NCBI GenBank assembly: GCA_963759955.1
Contig: CAVXCA010000104.1
Location: 1 to 64,000 of the forward strand
Direction: 5' to 3'
Length of the DNA: 64,000 nt
Origin: Roseiarcus sp963759955
Lineage (GTDB): Bacteria > Pseudomonadota > Alphaproteobacteria > Rhizobiales > Beijerinckiaceae
Shown here one piece after another: positions 45,886 to 54,564 of this stretch. The translations under genes and the position numbers were made by a program. The first letter of the stretch is position 1. Each line of letters starts with the position of its first letter. The notes under the pieces were generated by a model. That model was given only the letters and a program-made list of their open reading frames with translations. It ran no database searches and was not told the DNA's origin.

Positions 45886-46515
45886 TCAGAACTTGTAGTT
45901 CAAGCCGGCGCGGATCAGCGACAGGTTCGTATCGTTCTTCACGCCGTCGTAGGTTTTGTTTTCGAGCGGCGCATAGAGATATTCAGCCTTGGCCGAGATG
46001 TTGTTGGTGAAGGCGTATTCCATGCCCGCGCCGATCACGCCGCCGTTACGCCAATCCGACTGCGAATAGGTTCCGGGAAAATTGACGTGGTCCTCCGCTC
46101 CGGCATAGCCGCCGGTCACGAAGAGCAGGGCGCGGTCCAACGCGACGCCGGCGCGGGCGCGCGCGGTGAAGAGGGAGTCGATGCGCGTGCTGTACGCGCC
46201 TCCCGTGTTGACGCCGCTCTTGGTCAGGTCCGTCCAGTCGAGGTCGCTTTCCACGCCCGCGACGAACTGGCCGATCTGATAGTTGTACCCGGCCGTGCCG
46301 CCGATGAGGCCGCCCGACGGGTTGCCGAAATTCGAGTTCGACGCCGTGCCGATGCCGTAGCCGCCGTTCACGCCGACATAAAAGCCGGTCCAGGTGAAGA
46401 CCGGGGGAGCGTAGTACGGAGCGGGCGCCGGGGGCGCCTTGCGGTTGGGCAGGTCCGCGGCGAAAGCGCTCGTTGCGACGCCCGCCAGCAGCGCGGCCAA
46501 CAGAAATTTCTTCAT
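45886..46515 (-). CDS. Outer-membrane beta-barrel protein, Omp25/RopB family
   Basis: 209 residues. Signal peptide MKKFLLAALLAGVATSAFA, mature start ADLPNRKAPPAPAPYYAPPV, then WTGFYVGVNGGYGIG and alternating beta strands of an 8-stranded barrel, ending in the aromatic LNYKF needed for outer-membrane insertion. This family forms major outer-membrane proteins in Hyphomicrobiales. Two ATGs are adjacent; 46515 is spaced six bases from AGGAG while 46518 is too close. A long AT-rich region upstream (46600-46800) suggests a strong or regulated promoter. Confidence 0.9.
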   Translation of the reverse strand: MKKFLLAALLAGVATSAFAADLPNRKAPPAPAPYYAPPVFTWTGFYVGVNGGYGIGTASNSNFGNPSGGLIGGTAGYNYQIGQFVAGVESDLDWTDLTKSGVNTGGAYSTRIDSLFTARARAGVALDRALLFVTGGYAGAEDHVNFPGTYSQSDWRNGGVIGAGMEYAFTNNISAKAEYLYAPLENKTYDGVKNDTNLSLIRAGLNYKF

Positions 46516-47007
46516 CATAATCTCCTCGTTACAAACCATAACGGAGGGAACTCCAACCACCCCGCCGGCATGGGAGTCATATAGAGGAAATCTTGGCGGA
46601 AGTCTGTTGCCGTCAGATCACAAACCAGCCCGCCAATGTGGCGAGAATCTGGCAATAATCGGTAAGTAATTTGATTGCAAATTTAGCGATTTTGCGATCG
46701 TAGTGCAGTGCAACAACGTTGGTTTATTGAAAGAGAATTCCACAAATAGCCAAGCATAGGCGCAATTCAAATTGGTAAACAATTTATTTACATCGAATTC
46801 TATCCTGAAAATCGCCGCATTTGCCCGGCCGATATGTTCGCAAAATCCGCCGCGTCGTCACATTGGCGACCGCCGCCGTGGAACAGAGCGGGAGCGCGAA
46901 CCCGCGCGCCGAGACGAAAAATATCCTGTCGGGTTCGGCCCCGGCGGACGCCGCACCGTCGCGGCTGGGCCGAGCGCGTGGCACGCGAGAGGGGCGGATC
47001 GCAGCGA
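46516..47007. other. AT-rich interval upstream of the porin gene
   Basis: 46630-46810 is among the most AT-rich DNA in the window (for example taaacaatttatttaca). No gene is supported in it. It most likely holds the porin promoter and regulator sites; I cannot mark the boxes with confidence. Confidence 0.5.
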
Positions 47008-47268
47008 TCAGTCCGCCGTCGGCAACCGGCGCATGACGAATTCGATCTGGCCGTCCGCGCGTTCGCGCCAGAACTCGATTTCCGTCATGTAGGCGGCCTT
47101 GGGATAACGCTCGAACCATTCGCGGGCTTTGGCGCGCGCTTCCGGACGCGGCAGGCAGAAGGATTCTCGCCGCCACATATCCGCGTCCAGACTGCGGTTC
47201 TGGCGTTGGGCGCGCCGCTTGGCGACGCGGGCGACAAGGTCGCTAGGCCGGTCGCGTTCGATCGCCAT
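47008..47268 (-). CDS. Conserved hypothetical protein, 86 aa
   Basis: Small charged protein: MAIERDRPSDLVARVAKRRA, then WRRESFCLPRPEARAKAREW and FERYPKAAYMTEIEFWRERA, ending FVMRRLPTAD. A strong ribosome site (GAGGAGG) lies six bases before ATG 47268, which supports expression. No signal peptide or membrane segment. No family name known to me; it looks like a nucleic-acid- or protein-binding helical protein, but nothing more can be said. The EamA transporter gene lies upstream on the same strand, 89 bases away. Confidence 0.7.
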   Translation of the reverse strand: MAIERDRPSDLVARVAKRRAQRQNRSLDADMWRRESFCLPRPEARAKAREWFERYPKAAYMTEIEFWRERADGQIEFVMRRLPTAD

Positions 47269-47357
47269 GCTCGCCTCCTCGTCTCGATCCTAACGCGCTC
47301 CGGCGCGCTTGGGGAGTCGCAAAGGCTTGTCGCCGCGGCGATTCTCGATCGACGGCG

Positions 47358-48287
47358 TTAACGCCGGGCGCGAGCGAGGAGCGCATTCGGCAGGCGTCCG
47401 TCGATGAACGCGAGGCCGAGGGCGATGAGCGCGAGGCCGGCGAAATGGCGCGCCGCCAGCCGCTCGCCGAGGATCGCCGCCCCGAGCAGGATCGAGGTCG
47501 CCGGCGCCAACAGCGTCACCAGCACGGCGTTGGTCGCGCCCGCGCCGGCCAGGATGCGAAAATACACGATGAACGCCAGCGCCGTCGAAAGCGAGGCGAT
47601 CGCGATCACCGCGACCGTCGCGGCGAGGCTCGGCGCCGGCAATTCCCAGGGGCGGTCGACGGCGAGCGCGAGCGGAATCAGCATCGTGCTCGACGCGGCG
47701 AGCTGTCCTCCCGCCACGTCGATCGGCGCGAGGCCGAGACCGCGAAACCGGCGCGCGAAGATGCTCGCCAGGGCGTAGGACAGCGCGGCTCCAAGCACGG
47801 CGACCTCCGCCGCGACATTGTCGGCGAGGCCGCGCGCAAGATCGGGCCCGATCATCCACGCCACGCCGATGAAGCCGCACAGGGCGCCGGCGAGCCGGCG
47901 CGCGTTGAGCCGTTCGCTGACGGTGAGAAAATGCGCGGCGATCACGGTGAAGACCGGCGTCGTCGCGTTGAGGATCGAGGCGAGGCCGCTCGCCAAATGC
48001 GTCTGCCCCCAGACGATGAGCGTGAACGGAATGGCATTTTGGACGAGGCCGAGGACCACGAGGGCGGGGGCGCTGGCGCGAACCGCGCGCGCCGACAGGC
48101 CGGTGAGCGGCGCGGTCAGCCACAGCAGCGCCGCGGCGAGCGAGACGCGCGCCGTCACGATGGTCAGCGGCGGCAGTTCCTTGACGGCGACGCCGATGAA
48201 AAAGAACGAGCCGCCCCAGAGCAGCGAAAGCAGCAGCAGCAACCCCCACTCGGCGGGCGTCATCGCGCGTTGGGGAACGGCGGCCAT
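47358..48287 (-). CDS. EamA-family (DMT) transporter
   Basis: 309 residues with ten predicted membrane segments in two EamA repeats of five (WGLLLLLSLLWGGSFFFIGV at the start of the first; ALSYALASIFARRFRGLGLA opening the second). The family exports metabolites such as amino acids or other small molecules; the substrate cannot be told. AGAGGA precedes ATG 48287. No functional partner nearby. Confidence 0.87.
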   Translation of the reverse strand: MAAVPQRAMTPAEWGLLLLLSLLWGGSFFFIGVAVKELPPLTIVTARVSLAAALLWLTAPLTGLSARAVRASAPALVVLGLVQNAIPFTLIVWGQTHLASGLASILNATTPVFTVIAAHFLTVSERLNARRLAGALCGFIGVAWMIGPDLARGLADNVAAEVAVLGAALSYALASIFARRFRGLGLAPIDVAGGQLAASSTMLIPLALAVDRPWELPAPSLAATVAVIAIASLSTALAFIVYFRILAGAGATNAVLVTLLAPATSILLGAAILGERLAARHFAGLALIALGLAFIDGRLPNALLARARR

Positions 48288-48459
48288 CGCATCGTCCTCT
48301 TGATTGGTCGGAGGCGCGACTTAGACGCCGGCGCGCGCTCTTGTCCGCCCGTTTCCTGCGATGGCCGAGGAGTGGGCCGCCGTCTTCAGCTCGCCGAGCC
48401 GCTTCGGTCCGTTTCCGTTTCCCGCGGCGCGACGCGCGGAAAACGCGCCATCGCCTTGA

Positions 48460-48682
48460 TGTCGTAGACGCCCGGTCGCGAGGGAAGGAGCCCGGACATG
48501 AACGAAGCGCGTGAGGGCGAGCAAAGCTGGCTTGCGCAATAGGCGCGCTCTAAGACGACGCTGTTTTCCGCAAGGGCTTGGAGATTGGGCGCCTTAACGA
48601 TCCTGTGGCCGTGTATGGGAAGAAATGCGGGCGCGAGTTGGTCGACCATGACCAACCGGATGTTGGGCGGTTTGATGGTCAT
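48460..48682 (-). pseudogene. N-terminal remnant of a choline-sulfatase gene
   Basis: From ATG 48682 the sequence reads MTIKPPNIRLVMVDQLAPAF, then HGHRIVKAPNLQALAENSVV and YCASQLCSPSRASFMSGLLP-SRPGVYD. This is the first ~75 residues of a BetC-type sulfatase including the CSPSR formylglycine motif. After that the homology stops and only ~24 unrelated codons remain before a stop at 48386. Normal length is around 500 residues, so the gene is a fragment. It overlaps the 3' end of the binding-protein gene in another frame. Confidence 0.75.
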
Positions 48683-49778
48683 GCTTGCGATGCTCGTCGC
48701 GCGAAGACGGCTCCGCTGATTTGCCGGCGCGCAGGCGCGCCCATTCGGCCTGCACAGCGCTCGCCATGCGTGCGTCATAGGCGCCTTCGGGCCACAGGCG
48801 TTTCAGCATCTCGTTCTGGGCGCCGTCCTGCGCGCCGACGAGGCGAGCGGCGCGCGCGTCACGCGCGGCGATGTCGGGCCGTAGCAGGAAATCGAGCAGC
48901 GCGTAGGCCTCGTCCGGAAGGGGCGCGTCGCGCGGAATCGCAAGAGCGTCGATCGACAGCGCCCCGCCCTCCCTGGGCAGAGCGAAGCGGATGTTCGCCG
49001 GCGCGCCGCCCTCCCGGCTACGCGCGCTGGCGGCGCCCGCTTCGCCGGCGTCGCCGATGGAAAGGCACGCCGCGCCGCTCGCCAATGCGCCGACGACGTC
49101 GGGGGCCGGGAACGCCCTCGCGCTGAGCCGCGCGCGATCGATCAGCGCGCTCGCGCCCTTTACGCCGGCCGCGCCCATGCGCGCAGGATTGACTCCGAGC
49201 GTCTGCCAGGCCGCGACGAACAGCGCGTCGCGGTCGTCGGGCAGCACGAGGCCGCAATCGGCCATTTTGCGCGCCTCGGCGGGCGCGAACAGGTTCGCCC
49301 ACGAGACAGGTGGGCCGCCGAGCCGTTTGGCGGCCTTGTCGGCGTCATAGAGAAGTCCGGTCGCGAACCAGCCGACGGGAACCGCGTAAGCGCCGCCAGG
49401 GTCGTAGGCGGCGAGCTTGGCGGCGGCAAGCGGTTGGATCGCGTGCGCATCGGGAATGCGCGCCTTGTCGAGCTTTCTCAGAGCGCCCAGAGCGATCTCT
49501 CGCGCCAGCGTCGGCCCGGAGAGGACCACCAGATCGTAAGGGCCCTCGCGCCATTTGTCGGCGACATCGGCCGCTCCGGCATAGGCGTCATAGGCGACCT
49601 GGTAGCCGCTCGCGCGTTCGAATTCCTCCAGCGCCTGGGTGTCGAAATATTCGGCGGGCGCGAGCAGCCGCACGATTTTCGGCTTAGGGGCGGGGGGCGG
49701 GATGAACGGTGAGGCGCTCTGGGCGAACGCGCCTTGAGCGAACGCGATCGCCGCCGCCAGGATAAGCGGCCGGATCAC
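48594..49778 (-). CDS. Periplasmic polyamine-type substrate-binding protein, altered C-terminus
   Basis: 394 residues. A signal peptide (IRPLILAAAIAFAQGAFAQS) is followed by a PotD/PotF-like binding protein (RLLAPAEYFDTQALEEFERA, AYAVPVGWFATGLLYDADKA, IDALAIPRDAPLPDEAYALL, DFLLRPDIAARDARAARLVG). The natural end is expected near MASAVQAEWARLRAGK. The last ~45 residues here (Arg/His/Ser-rich) run into the choline-sulfatase remnant in another frame, so the original stop seems to have been lost by the joining event. GTG start at 49778 overlaps the stop of the aminotransferase gene (GTGA). No ABC permease or ATPase follows. Confidence 0.78.
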   Translation of the reverse strand: MIRPLILAAAIAFAQGAFAQSASPFIPPPAPKPKIVRLLAPAEYFDTQALEEFERASGYQVAYDAYAGAADVADKWREGPYDLVVLSGPTLAREIALGALRKLDKARIPDAHAIQPLAAAKLAAYDPGGAYAVPVGWFATGLLYDADKAAKRLGGPPVSWANLFAPAEARKMADCGLVLPDDRDALFVAAWQTLGVNPARMGAAGVKGASALIDRARLSARAFPAPDVVGALASGAACLSIGDAGEAGAASARSREGGAPANIRFALPREGGALSIDALAIPRDAPLPDEAYALLDFLLRPDIAARDARAARLVGAQDGAQNEMLKRLWPEGAYDARMASAVQAEWARLRAGKSAEPSSRDEHRKHDHQTAQHPVGHGRPTRARISSHTRPQDR

Positions 49779-50935
49779 GAAACGGGCGCCGGTATAACGA
49801 CGGCGCTCAGACGATCGAGCGCGCGATCGAGCGTCGCGTCGCGCTTGGCGAAGCAAAAGCGCACGACCGTTCGAACGGGATTCTCGGCGTAAAACGCCGA
49901 CACTGGGATCGCCGCGACGCCGTGACGTTCGACCAGCCAGCGGCAGAACGCGACGTCGTCGTCGCGCCCCAGCGCGGCGATGTCGATGTTGAGAAAGTAA
50001 GTTCCCGCGCTGTCCAGCACGTCGAAGCCCCGCGCCTTCAAGCCCGCGCTGAAGCGGTCGCGGCTGCGCTGGAACGCGGCGCGCGTCTCCGCAAAATAAG
50101 CGTCGTCCTTCATCAGCCCGTAGGCGACCGCGGCCTGCAGGTTCGGCGGCGTGGTGAAGGTGATGAACTGATGGGCCTTGGCGAGGACGCGCAGAATCGG
50201 CGGGCTCGCGCAGACGAAGCCGACCTTCCAGCCCGTCAGCGAAAAAATCTTGCCGGCCGAACCGATCTTGACGGTGCGCTCGCGCATCCCCTCCATTGCG
50301 ATCAAGGGAATGTGCCGGCGCTCGTCGAAAATCACGTGTTCCCAGACTTCGTCGCACAGCGCGACGACGTCGTATTTGACGCAGGCTCTGGCCAGGATTT
50401 CCAGCAATTCGCGGCCGTAGACGACGCCGGTCGGGTTGAGCGGATTGTTGAACAGGACGACGCGCGTGCGCGGCGAGAACGCCGCTTCGAGATCGGCCTC
50501 GTCGAAAGTCCAGAACGGCGGCTTAAGCGTCACGAACTTGGCGACGCCGCCGGCGCGCCGCACCAGCGGCAGATAGGCGTCGTACATCGGCTGGAACAAC
50601 ACCACTTCGTCGCCCGGCTCGATCAATGCGAGCAAAGCGCCTGCGAGCGCCTCCGTCGCGCCGGAGGTCACCATGACCTCATTGGCGGCGTCGAGATCGA
50701 GGCCTTGAAAACGCTTGTAGTGGGCGGCGACCGCTTCGCGCAATTCGGGCAGGCCCAGCATCGGCGGATACTGGTTCCAGCCCTCCAGCACAGCCTCGGC
50801 GGCCTTGGCGCGCACGTCGCGGGGGCCGGGGTCGTCCGGGAAGCCTTGGCCGAGATTAACCGCCTCGCGCTCGCGCGCCAGACGCGACATCGCTTCGAAA
50901 ACGCTGGTGCCGAGTTCGGCGAAAATCGAATTCAT
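49775..50935 (-). CDS. Class I/II PLP aminotransferase
   Basis: 386 residues of the aspartate-aminotransferase fold. VNLGQGFPDDPGP and YPPMLGLPELREAVA (substrate site), VTSGATEALAGALLAL, NNPLNPTGVVY, CDEVWEHVIF, PLP lysine in SAGKIFSLTGWKVGF, and VRFCFAKRDATL with the carboxylate-binding Arg. The GQGFPD start resembles the kynurenine/methionine aminotransferase (YbdL-like) subgroup. ATG 50935 is preferred because homology starts at MNSIFAELGTSVFE. The binding-protein gene overlaps its stop, so the pair is probably coupled. Confidence 0.87.
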   Translation of the reverse strand: MNSIFAELGTSVFEAMSRLAREREAVNLGQGFPDDPGPRDVRAKAAEAVLEGWNQYPPMLGLPELREAVAAHYKRFQGLDLDAANEVMVTSGATEALAGALLALIEPGDEVVLFQPMYDAYLPLVRRAGGVAKFVTLKPPFWTFDEADLEAAFSPRTRVVLFNNPLNPTGVVYGRELLEILARACVKYDVVALCDEVWEHVIFDERRHIPLIAMEGMRERTVKIGSAGKIFSLTGWKVGFVCASPPILRVLAKAHQFITFTTPPNLQAAVAYGLMKDDAYFAETRAAFQRSRDRFSAGLKARGFDVLDSAGTYFLNIDIAALGRDDDVAFCRWLVERHGVAAIPVSAFYAENPVRTVVRFCFAKRDATLDRALDRLSAVVIPAPVS

Positions 50936-51036
50936 CGTGACCCTTCGCATGCCGTGCGCGGCTTCGTTCTAGCATCGGCTTCGCCAGGCGGGAAAGCGCG
51001 CGTTGCGTCGCGGCGCGGCGCGTGACACCAAGAGGG

Positions 51037-51603
51037 ATGGATCCGTTCGTCGCCCCTGCGGTCGAATGCCGCGCCGCGCTGGTTCTCGGCGGCGCGCGTT
51101 CGGGGAAAAGCCGCTACGCGCTGGCGCTCGCCGAGGCGAGCGCGCCGGAGCGGCTTTATGTCGCTACGGCGGCGGCCGGGGACGCGGAAATGGCGGCGCG
51201 GATCGCCCGCCATCGCGCCGAGCGCGGAACCGCCTGGCGGACGCTGGAGGAGCCTCTGGAACTGGCCGCCGCGCTACGTGCCGAGGCGCGAGAAGGACTA
51301 GTGATTCTTGTTGATTGTGTCACCCTGTGGCTCAGCAACGTTCTGCTCGCCAACCGCGATCCCGCCAAGGAACTCACTGATTTAATTGAGACAATCGCGA
51401 CGCTCAAAGGGCCGACGGTGTTCGTTTCCAATGAGGTTGGGGCGGGCGTCGTGCCCGTCACCGAGCTCGGACGGACGTTCCGCGATTGGCAGGGCCGGGC
51501 GAATCAGGAACTGGCGCGCGGCTGCGGCGCCGTGGCCTGGGTCGCCGCTGGCCTGCCGGTCTTGCTCAAACCGGCACCGCGCCCAAATTTGCGGCTGCGC
51601 TAA
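51037..51603 (+). CDS. cobU: Adenosylcobinamide kinase / adenosylcobinamide-phosphate guanylyltransferase
   Basis: 188 residues. Walker A GGARSGKSRYA (18-28), a Walker-B-like VILVDCVTLWLSNVLL, and the family segment VFVSNEVGAGVVP-VTELGRTFRDWQG. It phosphorylates adenosylcobinamide and then attaches GMP in the last steps of vitamin B12 assembly or salvage (also called CobP). No other cobalamin gene is in the window. The start is uncertain: ATG 51037 has AAGAGGG directly next to it, and a GTG at 51022 is in frame. Confidence 0.92.
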   Translation: MDPFVAPAVECRAALVLGGARSGKSRYALALAEASAPERLYVATAAAGDAEMAARIARHRAERGTAWRTLEEPLELAAALRAEAREGLVILVDCVTLWLSNVLLANRDPAKELTDLIETIATLKGPTVFVSNEVGAGVVPVTELGRTFRDWQGRANQELARGCGAVAWVAAGLPVLLKPAPRPNLRLR

Positions 51604-51663
51604 TCCGCCAAAACCTGCGAAAACTCTAGCGACTCAACATTAGCCTGCGCTAGCATCCCCACT

Positions 51664-52419
51664 ATGCTGCGCCTCTTTGAACGCCGAACGCCAGCCGCTC
51701 CCGTCGCGCATATCGAAGTTGCGCACGCTGGGGAGGTGTTTCGCGTCGCCTTGAAGCGAATGTCGACTTCGCAGCAATTCACTTTGCGCGTGCGCGCCGC
51801 CACCCGCGACGTGTTGTTGACGATGCCCCCATACAGCTCGCTCAAGTCGGCGCGCGAATTCGCCGAGCGCTATGCAGCGTGGATCGGCGCGCGTCTGGCG
51901 CGGCTGCCGCAGCCCGTCGCTTTTGCGCCCTCCGCGGTGCTGCCGTTGCGTGGCGTCAATCACACCATCGTCCACCGTCCCGGCGAGCGCGGCGTCGTGT
52001 GGACGGAAAAGAGCGCGCGCGGCCCGCTGATCTGCGTGACCGGCGAGAAGCCGCATATTGCGCGCCGCGTCGCCGATTTCCTCAAGCGCGAGGCGCGCAA
52101 GGACATCGAGACGGCGGTGACGCGTCACGCCAAGCGGCTCGGCGTCGCGCCGCGCCGCGTCACCTTGCGCGACACCGCGAGCCGCTGGGGCTCGTGTTCC
52201 TCGACGGGCGGGCTGAATTTTTCTTGGCGGCTGATTCTCGCGCCGCCGGAGATTCTCAATTATCTCGCCGCGCACGAGGTCGCGCACATCCTCCACATGG
52301 ACCATTCGCCGACGTTCTGGAAAGTGACGCGTCGTCTGTTCCCCGAGACCGAGCGCGCCGAGGCGTGGTTGAAGGTCCACGGCGCCGGTCTGCATCGCTT
52401 CGGCGCGAGCACGGATTGA
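51664..52419 (+). CDS. YgjP-like zinc metallopeptidase (M48-related)
   Basis: 251 residues. The zinc site is HEVAH (204-208) with His214 in HMDHSPTFWK, preceded by the characteristic SRWGSCSSTGGLNFSWRLIL. This is the YgjP/DUF45 family; it is cytosolic, without a signal peptide, and its substrate is unknown. The first ~140 residues are a beta-rich domain. Starts ATG 51664, 60 bases after cobU; no functional link. GAG-rich ribosome site is weak. Confidence 0.88.
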   Translation: MLRLFERRTPAAPVAHIEVAHAGEVFRVALKRMSTSQQFTLRVRAATRDVLLTMPPYSSLKSAREFAERYAAWIGARLARLPQPVAFAPSAVLPLRGVNHTIVHRPGERGVVWTEKSARGPLICVTGEKPHIARRVADFLKREARKDIETAVTRHAKRLGVAPRRVTLRDTASRWGSCSSTGGLNFSWRLILAPPEILNYLAAHEVAHILHMDHSPTFWKVTRRLFPETERAEAWLKVHGAGLHRFGASTD

Positions 52420-52426
52420 GACCGCC

Positions 52427-53209
52427 TTACGCGAGAGCGTCGATCGCTTCGAGCAGCAGGGCGAGATCCTGCGGTCGCGACAGCCGATGATCGCCGTCCT
52501 TGATCAAAGTGAGCGTCACGGGATCGCCCGCCATGTGCTCGATGAGGGTCAACGCATGGCGGTAGGGAACATCTTCGTCGCGCATGCCTTGCAGAATCCG
52601 CACGGGACAAAAGCTGCGCACGGTTTGACCGAGCAACAGATGCCGACGCCCGTCCTCGACGAGATCGCGGGTGATGCGGTAGGGCTCCTCGGAATAAGCC
52701 GAAGGGCGCTCCCAGAAGCCCTCCTCGATGATCGCGCGCCGTTCTGCTTCGCTCGCGCGCGCCCACATCAGCGCCTCGGTGAAATCGACCGCCGGCGCGA
52801 TGAGGACCATGCCGGCGAGGCGCGCCGTCTCTGCCGCGGCGGCGAGCGCGCGCGCGACGAGAAGCGCGATATAGCCGCCCATCGACGACCCCACCAGGAT
52901 TTGCCGACCGCTCGTCTCGGCGCGGATCACGGCGAGGCTTTCCTCGAGCCAGCGCGAAACGGTCCCCTCGTCGAACCTGCCGCCCGATGCGCCGTGGCCC
53001 GAATAGTCGAAACGCAACAGCGCCTGGCCGCGCTCGGCGCAATGTTCGTCGAGCGCGGACGCCTTGGTCGAACTCATGTCCGACTTGAATCCGCAAAACC
53101 AGACGACGCCCGGCAGGCCCTCGCGCACTGGCGCGCGACGGCGAAAGGCGATAGGGCGACGCTGCGGCCCCTCGCCGACACTCAAGAATTGCGGTTCGTC
53201 TTGGTTCAC
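52427..53209 (-). CDS. Alpha/beta hydrolase
   Basis: 260 residues. The nucleophile elbow is GSSMGG (107-112, Ser109), preceded by RFDYSGHGASGGRF (oxyanion region). Acid and base candidates are Asp in QGMRDEDVPY and His in DGDHRLSR. The pattern VWFCGFKSDMSSTKA is like ABHD10-type thioesterases and related small hydrolases. Substrate unknown. GTG start at 53209; ribosome site weak. Convergent with the YgjP-like gene, their stops only seven bases apart. Confidence 0.85.
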   Translation of the reverse strand: MNQDEPQFLSVGEGPQRRPIAFRRRAPVREGLPGVVWFCGFKSDMSSTKASALDEHCAERGQALLRFDYSGHGASGGRFDEGTVSRWLEESLAVIRAETSGRQILVGSSMGGYIALLVARALAAAAETARLAGMVLIAPAVDFTEALMWARASEAERRAIIEEGFWERPSAYSEEPYRITRDLVEDGRRHLLLGQTVRSFCPVRILQGMRDEDVPYRHALTLIEHMAGDPVTLTLIKDGDHRLSRPQDLALLLEAIDALA

Positions 53210-53337
53210 GCTTCGATCGTCCCCATGATTCGTCGGCGCCTAGCCGCCCACGGCTTGGCCGAGCGCGCTGCGCTCGTCAATGCCGGCGCGCGTGCGCCTG
53301 CCGCGGCGGGCCGATTCCCGCGACGGCGGGTGGCGGC

Positions 53338-54549
53338 GTGAGCGCCGAGACCCTCGCCCCCTTCGGCCGCGCCGAGCGCGCCTCGCTCGCCGGCCGCACG
53401 ATCCTGCAGATCATTCCGCGGCTCGACGCGGGCGGCGCCGAGCGCACCACCATCGACGTCGCGGCCGCTCTGGTGCAGGCTGGCGCGCGCGCGCTGGTGG
53501 CCTCCGAAGGCGGACGGTTGGCGAGTGAGCTGCAAGCGGTCGGCGGTCTGCTGACGCCGTTTCCGGCCGCGACCAAGAATCCGCTGGCGATGGCGCTGAA
53601 CGTGCCGCGCTTGGCCCGGCTGATCGTCGAGGAGGGCGTCGATCTCGTTCACGCCCGTTCGCGCGCGCCGGCCTGGGTCGCGCTCGGCGCGTGCCGCAGG
53701 GCAGGGCGGCCGTTCGTCACCACCTATCACGGCGCCTACAGCGGACGCTCCGGGCTCAAGCTGCTCTACAATTCGGTGATGGCGCGCGGCGACTTCGTGA
53801 TCGCCAATTCGCAGTACACCGCCGATGAAATCGCGCGACTCTATCCGTTCGCCCGCGGGCGCCTGCGCGTCATCCCGCGCGGCACGGACCTGGCGCGTTT
53901 CGCGCCGGGCGCGGTCGAGCCGGCGCGGGTGGCGCGGCTGCGCGAGGCCTGGGGCGTCGCGCCGCACGAGCGCGTGGTGCTCGTCGCCGCGCGCCTGACG
54001 CAATGGAAGGGCCACAAGGTGCTGATCGAGGCGGCGCGCCTGCTCAAGGAGCGCGGGCTCGAAGAAGTCCGCTTCATCCTCGCCGGCGACCCGCAAGGGC
54101 GGGAGGCCTATGCGCGCGAGCTCGATGCGCTGATCGAAAACGCGGGGCTGACCGGCGTCGTCTCGAGGGTCGGCCATTGCGTCGATATGCCCGCGGCGCT
54201 GATCGCCGCGAGCGTGGTCGCCGTGCCCTCGACGGCGCCGGAAGCGTTCGGACGCAGCGCGGTCGAAGCGCAGGCGACGGGTGCGATGGCCGTCGTCTCC
54301 GATTCCGGCGCGGCGTCGGAAACCGTGCTCGCGCCGCCGCAGACGCCGGCGTCGCAGCGCACCGGCTGGCGCGCCCCGCCCGGCGACGCGCGCGCGCTCG
54401 CCGACGCGCTGCAAAGCGCGCTGAGCCTCGGCGCCTCGGCGCGCGAAGCGCTCGCCCAGCGCGCGCGCGCCCATGTCGAGCGCCATTTCTCGCTGGAGAA
54501 AATGACCGGCGACACACTGGCGGTCTATCTCTCGGCGCTCGGCGGCTAG
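53338..54549 (+). CDS. Glycosyltransferase family 4 (GT-B fold)
   Basis: 403 residues. N-terminal acceptor domain with IIPRLDAGGAERTTIDVAAA and HARSRAPAWVALGA; C-terminal donor domain with VLVAARLTQWKGHKVLIEAA and PSTAPEAFGRSAVEAQATGA, the sugar-nucleotide site (E-x7-E type). Likely transfers a sugar to a lipid or glycan of the cell envelope. GTG start at 53338. No other polysaccharide genes next to it, so the product cannot be named. Confidence 0.87.
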   Translation: MSAETLAPFGRAERASLAGRTILQIIPRLDAGGAERTTIDVAAALVQAGARALVASEGGRLASELQAVGGLLTPFPAATKNPLAMALNVPRLARLIVEEGVDLVHARSRAPAWVALGACRRAGRPFVTTYHGAYSGRSGLKLLYNSVMARGDFVIANSQYTADEIARLYPFARGRLRVIPRGTDLARFAPGAVEPARVARLREAWGVAPHERVVLVAARLTQWKGHKVLIEAARLLKERGLEEVRFILAGDPQGREAYARELDALIENAGLTGVVSRVGHCVDMPAALIAASVVAVPSTAPEAFGRSAVEAQATGAMAVVSDSGAASETVLAPPQTPASQRTGWRAPPGDARALADALQSALSLGASAREALAQRARAHVERHFSLEKMTGDTLAVYLSALGG

Positions 54550-54564
54550 TGCGCCCGCCGCGCG

